Shown: positions 18,241 through 25,952 of the stretch, one piece after another
Layout of the letters: each line of letters starts with the position of its first letter
Numbering within the stretch: position 1 is the first letter of the stretch
From: JBGSTR01 sp963707135
Lineage (GTDB): Bacteria; Pseudomonadota; Gammaproteobacteria; Chromatiales; Chromatiaceae
DNA: 60,342 nt
Assembly (NCBI GenBank): GCA_963707135.1
Contig: CAVPOY010000019.1
Location: 1 to 60,342 of the forward strand
Reading direction: 5' to 3'
Translations under genes and position numbers: made by a program
The notes under the pieces: model-generated
Database searches by the model: none
What the model was told of the DNA's origin: nothing
Seen by the model: the letters and a program-made list of their open reading frames with translations, nothing else

Positions 18241-18915
18241 GTGCATAACGAGAAGCCACACAGGGTCCGTATCGTTATCGCCGAGGATCACGCCCTTTTT
18301 CGGCACGGCCTGCGTTCATTGATCGAGTCGCGGAACCCTGACTACGAGATCGTCGGAGAGGTCGAGGACGGACAGCAGGCGATCGATACGGTGTTGGAGC
18401 TCAAACCGGACCTGGTCTTCATGGACTTGTCCATGCCCAGCGTGCCGGGACCGGAGGCCATACGGGCCATAAAGCAACAGCTCGCCGGCGTGAAGATCAT
18501 CGTCATCACCGCCCATCGGTCCGAGGACCACGTTCACTCGTCGCTCGACGCGGGGGCCGACGGTTACGTGCTGAAGGACGACACGCACCAGGACGTTACG
18601 CAGGCCGTTCGGGCGGTCTTGCGGGGTAACAAATTCCTGAGCCCCGGCGTCGGCAACGTCATTGTCTCGCAACTGCGGACCAACGCCGCCGAGGACTCAA
18701 CGGCACGGCCGTGGGACACGCTCACAAGCCGAGAGCGCCAGGTCCTAAAGCTGGTCGCCGAGGGACGGACGAACCGCGAGGTAGCGGAACGCCTGTCGAT
18801 CAGCGCAAGAACGGTCGAGAAACACCGGGCGTCGGTGATGACGAAGCTTAACCTGCGCAGCGCCTCCGACCTGACGGCCTATGCCATCGCGAAGAATCTT
18901 TTGGAGTCGCTGTAA
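18241..18915 (+). CDS. NarL/FixJ-type response regulator (LuxR output)
   Basis: A 224-residue protein with an N-terminal receiver (acidic residues Glu15-Asp16, phospho-Asp62 in MDLSMP, Thr90, Lys112) and a C-terminal LuxR helix-turn-helix from about residue 160 (LTSRERQVLKLVAEGRTNREVAERL, then TVEKHRASVMTKL). Family members bind DNA as dimers when phosphorylated. The GTG start has a GGAGG site about six bases upstream. No cognate kinase is nearby. The ACCCTAC elements upstream of this gene, the pseudogene at 17378 and the gene at 20887 are candidate targets; that is inference. Confidence 0.92.
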   Translation: MHNEKPHRVRIVIAEDHALFRHGLRSLIESRNPDYEIVGEVEDGQQAIDTVLELKPDLVFMDLSMPSVPGPEAIRAIKQQLAGVKIIVITAHRSEDHVHSSLDAGADGYVLKDDTHQDVTQAVRAVLRGNKFLSPGVGNVIVSQLRTNAAEDSTARPWDTLTSRERQVLKLVAEGRTNREVAERLSISARTVEKHRASVMTKLNLRSASDLTAYAIAKNLLESL

Positions 18916-19007
18916 GCCGTGCGCGGAGACGGGGTCGTCCATCAGCAAACGGCTTTATCGGCGTAGCGAGAGGCCAGCGGCGGCGCGCCGGCCTGACTCC
19001 GCGGGCC

Positions 19008-20480
19008 CTACCAGCGTCCGGTCACCGGCAGGTCATCCGCCAAACCAAAGGGCGCGCTCTCGACGTCCAGGCCCTTCGTCCAGCTGAAGCTGCCGTCGGC
19101 GTCGAGGTAGAAGACCCGGGTGCTCGGACGCCACACGCCGATTTCGTCCAAGCCATCTCCGTTCCAGTCGCCGCTCAGCGGAATGTCGGTGCTCATGCCG
19201 AAAGACGCGCTGAGATCGATGCCGACGTCCCAACCGTGGTTTCCGTTCAAATCGAGGAAGAATTGCCCGCTAGCCGGGCGCCAGACGCCGATGTCGTCGA
19301 TGCCGTCGGCGTCCCAATCTCCGGCGAGCGGCAGATCCGTGCTCAGGCCAAAGGGCGCGCTCAGGTCCGTGCCTGGGTCCCACGTCTGGTTTCCGTTCAG
19401 ATCGAGGTAGAAGTAGCCCGTACTTGGACGCCAGACGCCGATGTCGTCGATGCCATCCCCGTCCCAGTCCCCGCTCAGCGGGAGGTCGGTGCTCACGCCG
19501 AAGGGCACGATCACGTCGCCGCCCGCGGCGCCGTCCCAAAGGTCATTCCCGTTTGCGTCGAGGTAAAAGCTGCCGGTGGTCGGGCGCCAAACGCCAATCT
19601 CGTCGATGCCATCGCCGTTCCAGTCCCCACTCAGCGGGAGGTCGGTGCTTACGCCGAAGGGCACGACGACGTCGCCGCTCGCGGTGCCGTCCCATTGATC
19701 GTTTCCGTTGGCGTCGAGGTAGAAGCTATGAGCAATCGGGCGCCAGACACCCAGCTGGTCGACGGCTGCAGGTGTGACGGGCCCGCCGGCGGCGCCAAAG
19801 GTGAAGTCGTCGGCGAAGATGTACAGCGCCTGACCGATCTTGCCCTCCAACTCCCGGAACTGAAACTTCCTGAAACTCGACGTGCTGACCACGCCCATGA
19901 ACTGGTGCCCGGTGCCGGCCAGCTTCGCGAGCTCGATCTGGGCGCCGTCGTCGAGCACGATGGCGATGCTGGCCCCGGCGAATCCGCTGAAGTACCCGCC
20001 GGCGCCCAGCAGCCCGGGCTCGCCGTCGAGCAGGGTCCCGGTCACCCCGTCGTGGTAGAGGCAGGGCTCAGGGGGGTTGTCAATGTCGCACTGGGTGGGG
20101 GTGCCGGTCGCCAACCCGTGCTTGGGATCATACACACCCCAGGTCCCGCTGCGCGCCGCCCCGGTGCTGGTGGAAATGCCGTTGGTCAGGGGGTAGTTGG
20201 TGGTCCAGACGATCCCCTTGCTGGTAACGCTCGGCAAGGTGTTCACGCTCGTAGGGCTGACCGTGCGAGCGCCGCCCCAGACGGCATCGCTCTCGAAGCC
20301 CTCGACGAAGGTGTCAGTGGTGAGCGCCTGCAGCTGCGCCAAGTAGTCAGCGCGATTCAGGCAGACGAACAGATCGGGCCCGCCGGTGCAGGCCGCGGCA
20401 GCGGGACCGCCGACCGCCCACAACAAGGGGGCGAGGCAGACAGCGACAAACCCTTGCGTGTGCGTGGCGCTCATGATCAT
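19008..20480 (-). CDS. Exported protein with five tandem GVWRP/NGDG repeats
   Basis: A 490-residue protein with a signal peptide (ending AAAAC, residue ~31). Residues 30-240 form a unique domain starting near a DYLAQLQAL segment and containing GVVSTSSFRKFQF, perhaps a carbohydrate-binding-like beta-sandwich. From about 245 come five ~48-residue repeats, each with GVWRP, FYLDxNGN, PFGxSTDLPLSGDW and NGDGIDEI. Such Asp/Gly loops resemble calcium-binding VCBS/FG-GAP blades, so a propeller-like C-terminal domain is plausible. Unlike the FG-GAP genes at 54.8-60.1 kb, this repeat gene is intact in one frame. It faces the LuxR regulator gene tail to tail, with 92 bases between them. Confidence 0.8.
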   Translation of the reverse strand: MIMSATHTQGFVAVCLAPLLWAVGGPAAAACTGGPDLFVCLNRADYLAQLQALTTDTFVEGFESDAVWGGARTVSPTSVNTLPSVTSKGIVWTTNYPLTNGISTSTGAARSGTWGVYDPKHGLATGTPTQCDIDNPPEPCLYHDGVTGTLLDGEPGLLGAGGYFSGFAGASIAIVLDDGAQIELAKLAGTGHQFMGVVSTSSFRKFQFRELEGKIGQALYIFADDFTFGAAGGPVTPAAVDQLGVWRPIAHSFYLDANGNDQWDGTASGDVVVPFGVSTDLPLSGDWNGDGIDEIGVWRPTTGSFYLDANGNDLWDGAAGGDVIVPFGVSTDLPLSGDWDGDGIDDIGVWRPSTGYFYLDLNGNQTWDPGTDLSAPFGLSTDLPLAGDWDADGIDDIGVWRPASGQFFLDLNGNHGWDVGIDLSASFGMSTDIPLSGDWNGDGLDEIGVWRPSTRVFYLDADGSFSWTKGLDVESAPFGLADDLPVTGRW

Positions 20481-20886
20481 CCTGTTGAATGTTTGCGGTG
20501 ATGTATCGCCCGATCGACTGGAGATGGCCGAATCTTATCGGGCCACCTGCTGTCCGTCGGCCAGAACGGCATTTTTGTCGGAGCGGCCGGGGGGACGATT
20601 GGCGTGTAGAGAACGAATCCCTTGTGCATCATACCTCGTGTTATTTAATGACTTGAGAGTAGCGTAAGCACCCGATCGGTGCCTCTCGTTACCCGCATTG
20701 CGCCGCGCAACAACCCTACACGCGGGATAATGAACCGACGCAAGATAGCCATCCCTTGACCCAATGCAATGAATTGTTTTCCCGGCGGGCGTCTAATAGG
20801 TAGCTCGTCGGCCGGCAACGACGTGGCGCACCGAGCGCAAACGGCAGCACCGGCGTCCAGGCCCCGTTACGACCGAAGCAACCGTT
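20481..20886. promoter_or_regulatory. Divergent intergenic region with a third ACCCTAC motif
   Basis: This 406-base gap separates the five-repeat protein gene from the small membrane protein gene. ACCCTAC occurs at 20713-20719, 167 bases upstream of the latter, without the CCCCATTTT partner. A short inverted repeat, GCACC(CGATC)GGTGC, lies at 20668-20682. AT-rich stretches around 20,630-20,660 are suitable for promoters but no clear -35/-10 pair stands out. No gene is seen. Confidence 0.35.
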
Positions 20887-21138
20887 ATGAAACTCTGCCC
20901 GAAGTGCGGCCGCTCGCCCTTGCCTTTCGTCATGGTGTTACTGGTGGCCAGCGTCTCGGCCTTCATGACCTGGCTCACGCTGGGCCTCTCGGTGACCGAG
21001 GAGAGGCCGCGCCTGGTCGCGGGGCTGGCGGTTTTCCTCATCGTCGGCGCTACCGTGCTGCACTACGTGCTCTCGTGTCTGAGGCGCCACTGCCGCCACG
21101 GCGTTCACGACCACCGCAAGCCGGGTGTCGCCGGTTGA
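20887..21138 (+). CDS. Small membrane protein with N-terminal CPKCG zinc-ribbon-like motif
   Basis: 83 residues. The start MKLCPKCGRSP has a CxxC pair that could bind zinc with the later cysteines of CLRRHCRH (about residues 64-71). Two hydrophobic segments follow (~14-33 and ~44-63), giving a hairpin membrane topology. I do not recognise the family. A nearly identical first 18 residues occur at 17378. The gene converges on tsaB and may be controlled by the ACCCTAC motif upstream. Confidence 0.6.
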   Translation: MKLCPKCGRSPLPFVMVLLVASVSAFMTWLTLGLSVTEERPRLVAGLAVFLIVGATVLHYVLSCLRRHCRHGVHDHRKPGVAG

Positions 21139-21169
21139 ACCGTATTGGGAATATCGAGCCTGCGCCCGG

Positions 21170-21847
21170 TCAGCCCCGATGGGTAACCCGATCCCGCAGA
21201 TAGACGGGTAGGGCCTGCTCGGCCGGGACCAGACGCCCGGCGCGCGCCTCGGTGACGGCCAGCAGGGCGACGTCCAGCGCCTCGCAGACGGCGTCCGGAC
21301 CCGTCCCTACAAGCGCCGCAGCGCAGCGGGCGTGCAGCCGATCCGAGTAGGCCGCCCAGCCGGACCCGATCCCGAACCAGCCGCCGCCGTCGGGCACGCA
21401 AACCTGCTCGGGGGCGCAGACGCACTCCTCGCAGACGGGCTCGGCGCAACCTTCGGCCTCAACCTCGAAACAGCCCCAGTACACCTCGTCCATGCGCGCG
21501 TCGAGCGCGGTCAGCACTCGCCGCTGACCGCCGGTGCGGAAACGCCCGTGGGCCAGCGCCGCCAGCGTCGAGACCCGGGCCACCGGCAGGTCGGCGCCGA
21601 ACGCGACCCCCTGGGCCACGGCGGCCGCGATGCGCACACCGGTGAAGGACCCCGGCCCGCGCCCGAAGGCAAGGGCGTCGAGATCACGGATGCCGAGCCC
21701 GGCCGAATCGAGCAGGGACTGCATCATGCCGAGAATCAGCTGGCCGTGGCGCCGGGGCGCGACCTCGATCAGCTGGTCGCGCTCGGTCCCGCGGATCAGG
21801 GCCGCCGAGCAGGCGGGGCCGGAGGTGTCGATGGCGAGAAGCTTCAT
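21170..21847 (-). CDS. tsaB: tRNA threonylcarbamoyladenosine biosynthesis protein TsaB
   Basis: A 225-residue member of the YeaZ family. The N-terminus MKLLAIDTSGPACSAAL and the segment AFGRGPGSFTGVRIAAAVAQG are signatures of TsaB, the scaffold that binds TsaD in the complex that makes t6A at position 37 of ANN-decoding tRNAs. Length and motif order are normal for the family. It is a cytoplasmic, essential housekeeping protein in most bacteria. No oddities are seen. Confidence 0.96.
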   Translation of the reverse strand: MKLLAIDTSGPACSAALIRGTERDQLIEVAPRRHGQLILGMMQSLLDSAGLGIRDLDALAFGRGPGSFTGVRIAAAVAQGVAFGADLPVARVSTLAALAHGRFRTGGQRRVLTALDARMDEVYWGCFEVEAEGCAEPVCEECVCAPEQVCVPDGGGWFGIGSGWAAYSDRLHARCAAALVGTGPDAVCEALDVALLAVTEARAGRLVPAEQALPVYLRDRVTHRG

Positions 21848-21973
21848 GGAAAGGAAGGCGCGGCCCGCGGGCGTGGAGCTGATACCGGAAGAGCGCCGCT
21901 ATTCTAGCGGTTGCGCCCGGAGGAAAGGGACTTGAACCGAGGATCGGCCCGGCGCCGGCGAGCAGAAAGGGTC

Positions 21974-22981
21974 TCAGAACCGGGTAATCGCCGTCCCGGC
22001 CGCCGGGTCGGCTTGCCGCGCGGGCGTCCCGGGCGCCGCGCCGCGCTCGGCGCGCTCGAGCTCGACAAGGAATGCCTCCGGCGGCGACAGCAGCCAACCG
22101 CGGAAGGCGGGGTCGAGCGGCCCCGCGCACCGGCGCGGGGGGGCGTCCTCGGAGAGCTCGACGACGAACAGCCCTTCGCGGCCGCCTACCGCCTGGGGGT
22201 CCGCCAGCATCGACTGCTCGGCCCACTTGCGAAGCCCGCCGGTCAGGGCGCCGCTGCGGGCGGCCGGGCCCGGCACCCGGGCGGCCAGCCCGAACAGGAG
22301 CTGCTGCTTGTACTCGGTCGCCGGGTCGACCCTGCGGGCCGGGCCGTCGGTCGGCCCGGCGCCCTGCCCCTCCGGCCGGCGGCGAACCATCAGGTAGACG
22401 AACAGCTCGTGCAGGTCGCTCCAGGCATGGCGGGACAGCGCCGTTGCCCAGAGCGCCGAGTATCGAATCTCGCGGTCGAAGAACCGGAACAGGTTGCGAA
22501 CGATCCAGTCGCGCTTCAGCGCCTGGTCGCCGTCCGTTACCGGGTAGCAGCGGTCGAGCTGGTACAGGGTCTGCTTCAGGCCGACGAACATCTGACGGTA
22601 GAGTCGCTGCTCCAGGGTGACGCCGCCGCGCCTAACGCCCAGCGGTTGACCGGGCGTCGGCCAGGGCTTCGGCAGGCCGGCGCAGGTCTTGAGCAGCGGC
22701 GACTTGAGGAAGCGCAGGACCGACACCCGCCGCGACGGCGAGACGTCCGCGCGGCGCAACGCATCGAGCGCCAGCAACAGGGCCGGACCGGCGCGCCGAA
22801 CCCCGGCCGCGCGCAGTCCGGCCAGCCAGTCGCCCAGGGCCTCGGAACCGGGGTCGAGGCGCTGGCCGCTCAGGATGCCCGGCGGGAGGGTCGGGAGGGT
22901 TCTGGAGGCTTCCGGGGGCATGGCTCCGCGCTCACGGCGCCGACGATCGCTGGGTCTCGGCGCCACACTTGATTCTTCCAA
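21974..22981 (-). CDS. Conserved hypothetical protein, possible atypical PilZ-type
   Basis: A 335-residue soluble protein with a low-complexity N-terminus; the start may be ATG at 22981 or at 22921 (MPPEAS). A middle region, VTLEQRLYRQMFVGLKQTL then ALKRDWIVRNLFRFFDREIRY, looks helical and conserved, and the C-terminal third has a beta-rich part (REGLFVVELSEDAPPRR). This arrangement reminds me of gammaproteobacterial proteins with a helical N-domain and a degenerate PilZ fold, but no RxxxR motif of c-di-GMP binding is clear. It lies between tsaB and the helicase on the same strand. Function is unassigned. Confidence 0.6.
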   Translation of the reverse strand: MEESSVAPRPSDRRRRERGAMPPEASRTLPTLPPGILSGQRLDPGSEALGDWLAGLRAAGVRRAGPALLLALDALRRADVSPSRRVSVLRFLKSPLLKTCAGLPKPWPTPGQPLGVRRGGVTLEQRLYRQMFVGLKQTLYQLDRCYPVTDGDQALKRDWIVRNLFRFFDREIRYSALWATALSRHAWSDLHELFVYLMVRRRPEGQGAGPTDGPARRVDPATEYKQQLLFGLAARVPGPAARSGALTGGLRKWAEQSMLADPQAVGGREGLFVVELSEDAPPRRCAGPLDPAFRGWLLSPPEAFLVELERAERGAAPGTPARQADPAAGTAITRF

Positions 22982-23119
22982 GGATGCTAGCGCGCCGCGG
23001 GAGGCGACGAGTGTTGAGTCGTCCGCAGTTCCGGCAGCGCGAGACCTGGATTACGCCGCACTTGATCCAGGCTACGGCACCAGGTCTGCGCCTTGGCGGT
23101 TCAAAAGCTCTTTCGGGGA

Positions 23120-25057
23120 TCAGACATCACCCTCGACCGCGTCCGGCGACGCGGCCCCCTCGAAGAACGCGCGCACGTCGTCTATCTCCCTGGTCCGCGC
23201 CATCGGCGGCAGGCTCGCGAGGAAGGTGTGCCCGTACGATTGGGACAGGATCCTGGGGTCGCAGACCACGAGCACGCCGCGGTCCCCGGCGCCCCGGATC
23301 AGGCGTCCGGCCCCCTGCTTGAGCGCGATGACCGCCTGGGGCAGCTGGTAGTCCCGAAACGGGTTACCGCCGCGCTGGCGCAGGGCGTCGATGCGGGCGG
23401 CCAGAACGGGGTCGCCGGGCGAGGCGAACGGCAGGCGGTCGATGATGACGCAGGATAGGGCCTCGCCGCGGACGTCCACCCCCTCCCAGAAGCTCGAGGT
23501 GCCCAGCAGGACCGCGTTGCCGTGCTCGCGGAAGCGCTCCAGCAGCTCGGCCCTGGGCGCCGTGCCCTGAACCAGGATCGGGTAGTCGACCCGGCCCTCG
23601 AGCCCCGCCGCGGCCTCCCGCAAGGCCCGGTGGCTGGTGAACAGCAGAAAGGCGCGGCCGCGGCTGTAACCGATCAGCTCGCTGGCCAGCGCGAGCACCC
23701 CGGCATTGAATCCCGGGTCCGAGGGCTGAGGCAGCCCGCGGGGAACCAGCCACAGGGCCTGCCGGGCATAGTCGAACGGGCTCTCCCAACGTTCGGTTCG
23801 GGCACCATCGATGCCGAGCCGGCGCGAGAAGTGCTCGAAGCTGTCCCCCACGGCCAGCGTCGCGGACGTGAATATCCAGGCCGCCCGGTGGCGGGCCATC
23901 TGGGCGCGGAAAACCTCGGCGACGTCGAGCGGCGTCTGGTGCAGCCGAAAGCCGCGACCCTGGGTCTCGAACCAGCGTACCCGGTCCTGCGCCTCGCTGC
24001 CCCCCAGCTCCAGCAGGCGGGCCGACAGGTCGCCGGCGCGACCCAGGCAGGCGTCGAGGCCCTTGCCCCGGCCCTCCAGCGCCCGCAGCCCGTCGGCGAG
24101 GATCTGCAGCTGCCGCTGGACGGACTCCAGCGCGCGGTTGACCCCGGGGTCCCGTTCGATCTCGCCCCAGGCCCCGCGCCGGTCGCTGTCGCCGAGACGC
24201 AGACGCAGGTCCTGGACGGCCCGCCGGAAACCGGCGGCGCGTTCCGGGAGCTGGGGCGCATCGCCCGCCTCCCGCTGGTACTCCAGCTCCGTGTCGCGCG
24301 CCAGGTCCAGCAGCTGCCGCCCGCTGACCGAGACGCCGAAGAAGCTGGCCGCCACCTCGGGTAGCTGGTGGGCCTCGTCGAGGATGAAACAGTCGGCGCC
24401 GGGCAGGATCTCGCCGAACCCCTCGTCTTTCAGGGCCAGGTCGGCGCAGAACAGGTGGTGGTTGATCACTACCAGCTCCGCCGCCTGCGCCTCGCGGCGG
24501 GCGGCCACCAGATGGCACTCCTGCCAATCGGGACACTGCTGGCCGAGACAGTTGTCGCTGGTGGAGGTCACCGCGGGCCAGACCGGGGCGTTCTCGGGGA
24601 TCGGGAGCTCGGCGATGTCGCCGCGCCGCGTGGACCTGGACCACTCGCGGACCCGGCGCAGCTGAGAGCGCTGCGCCGGCTCCAGCCGCGAGGCATCCTC
24701 CAGGGCCAGCTTCAGGCGGTGGCGGCAGAGGTAGTTGGCCCGGCCCTTGAGCAGTGCGGCGCGCACCGGGAGCCCCAGCGTCTCCCTAACCACGGGAAGA
24801 TCGCGATGAAACAGCTGGTCCTGGAGGTTGCGGGTGCCGGTCGAGACCAGTGCCTTGCGCGGGGAAAGCAGGGCCGGTACCAGGTAGGCAAAGGTCTTGC
24901 CGGTTCCGGTACCCGCCTCGCAGATCAGGGCGCCGCCGGCGTCCATGACCTCGGCGACGGCCTCCGCCATCGCCTGCTGGGGCGGCCGGGGACTGAAGCC
25001 CGGAAGCCGGGCCGCGAGCATCCCCTGCGACCCGAAGACATCGGCAATTCGGGTCAT
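23120..25057 (-). CDS. YoaA/DinG-family ATP-dependent DNA helicase
   Basis: A superfamily 2 XPD-like helicase of about 645 residues from the ATG at 25057 (MTRIADVFGS); the open frame extends to 25135, but the family's usual start matches the internal ATG. Walker A is EAGTGTGKT and the DEAH box is LDEAHQLPE. Cysteines in NYLCRHRL, NCLGQQCPDWQEC supply the four-cysteine iron-sulphur cluster site of this family. The C-terminal helicase motifs include LLGTSSFWEGVDVRG and QGAGRLIRGAGDRG. YoaA acts in DNA damage tolerance with the chi subunit of DNA polymerase III in E. coli. The neighbourhood with tsaB is usual in gammaproteobacteria. Confidence 0.93.
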   Translation of the reverse strand: MTRIADVFGSQGMLAARLPGFSPRPPQQAMAEAVAEVMDAGGALICEAGTGTGKTFAYLVPALLSPRKALVSTGTRNLQDQLFHRDLPVVRETLGLPVRAALLKGRANYLCRHRLKLALEDASRLEPAQRSQLRRVREWSRSTRRGDIAELPIPENAPVWPAVTSTSDNCLGQQCPDWQECHLVAARREAQAAELVVINHHLFCADLALKDEGFGEILPGADCFILDEAHQLPEVAASFFGVSVSGRQLLDLARDTELEYQREAGDAPQLPERAAGFRRAVQDLRLRLGDSDRRGAWGEIERDPGVNRALESVQRQLQILADGLRALEGRGKGLDACLGRAGDLSARLLELGGSEAQDRVRWFETQGRGFRLHQTPLDVAEVFRAQMARHRAAWIFTSATLAVGDSFEHFSRRLGIDGARTERWESPFDYARQALWLVPRGLPQPSDPGFNAGVLALASELIGYSRGRAFLLFTSHRALREAAAGLEGRVDYPILVQGTAPRAELLERFREHGNAVLLGTSSFWEGVDVRGEALSCVIIDRLPFASPGDPVLAARIDALRQRGGNPFRDYQLPQAVIALKQGAGRLIRGAGDRGVLVVCDPRILSQSYGHTFLASLPPMARTREIDDVRAFFEGAASPDAVEGDV

Positions 25058-25097
25058 GCTCCTGTCGGGGAGTTGAGTGCCCCCGCCGGGGATCCGG

Positions 25098-25952
25098 TCA
25101 GCCGCCGCCGGCCCGGCGTTCGGCCTCGCTGGCACCGGCGGTGTCGCCGGCCCGGCGCTTGGCCTCGGCGATAATCCGCCAGTTGTCCTGCTTCAGACCC
25201 GCCTGGGAGCCCGCGAGGTCGTTGGATCGCGCCGCCAGATTGCCGGCCTGGGAGGACATACCCTGTTCCATCCGTACCCGTGCCAGCCGGTTCCAGAGAT
25301 AGGCCTGGCGGGGCTCGATGCGCAGCGAACGCTCCAGCGTCGCGGCGGCGCCCGCGTAGTCGCCGGACTGCCGCTGCTGCTCGGCCTGACGAGCCAGCGA
25401 ATCGGCCGCGGGCGCGAGCCCGGGCACCAGCGTCGCCTGGGGCTCGGGCGCCGGCGGCGCCGCGGCGACCTGGGTCGCGGGCGGAGCCGGTGCCGCGGCG
25501 GGTGCCGGCGGTGGCGCCTCGACCACCGGCTTGGGGGCTGGCTTGGGGGCCGGGGCGGCCGTTGCAGGCGCGGGCTTTGGCGCTGGGGCGACTGCCGGCT
25601 TCGGCGCGGGGGCAGCCGTGGCGACCTGCTGCGGCTTCGGCGCCGGGGCGCCGGGCTTAGCCGTCTGCGCGGGCGCTGCCGCCGGCGGCGTTGTCGGGGC
25701 CGCCGGTGCGGCGGCGGGCTCGGCCGGCGGCTCGGGCTCGGTACCCGGCTCCTGGTAGGCGTAGACCTGAGTCCCCTGCTTTTTGACCGGGGCCGGAGCG
25801 GCCTTGGGCAGGGGCTCGGGGGCCGGCGGCGGCTCGGCAACCGGCTCGCGCGGGGTCACGCTGACCACGGGCGCCGGCGGTCCCTGGCGCGGCTCGGTCG
25901 CGCAGGCGACCAGTCCAAGAAGAGTCACAACAAGGAAAAGCGCTCTGGACAT
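25098..25952 (-). CDS. Ala/Pro-rich lipoprotein with C-terminal TPR
   Basis: 284 residues. The N-terminus MSRALFLVVTLLGLVAC carries a lipobox (LVAC), so it should be lipid-anchored. Residues ~30-175 are a low-complexity linker with APKP and PAPAP runs, able to span the periplasm. The C-terminal ~110 residues hold a TPR-like pair (GDYAGAAATLERSLRIEPRQAYLWNRLARVRMEQG). The start codon shares one base with the stop of mrcB (TGATG), so translation is coupled. A role with the peptidoglycan synthase, in the manner of lipoprotein activators, is an inference from this coupling only. Confidence 0.85.
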   Translation of the reverse strand: MSRALFLVVTLLGLVACATEPRQGPPAPVVSVTPREPVAEPPPAPEPLPKAAPAPVKKQGTQVYAYQEPGTEPEPPAEPAAAPAAPTTPPAAAPAQTAKPGAPAPKPQQVATAAPAPKPAVAPAPKPAPATAAPAPKPAPKPVVEAPPPAPAAAPAPPATQVAAAPPAPEPQATLVPGLAPAADSLARQAEQQRQSGDYAGAAATLERSLRIEPRQAYLWNRLARVRMEQGMSSQAGNLAARSNDLAGSQAGLKQDNWRIIAEAKRRAGDTAGASEAERRAGGG

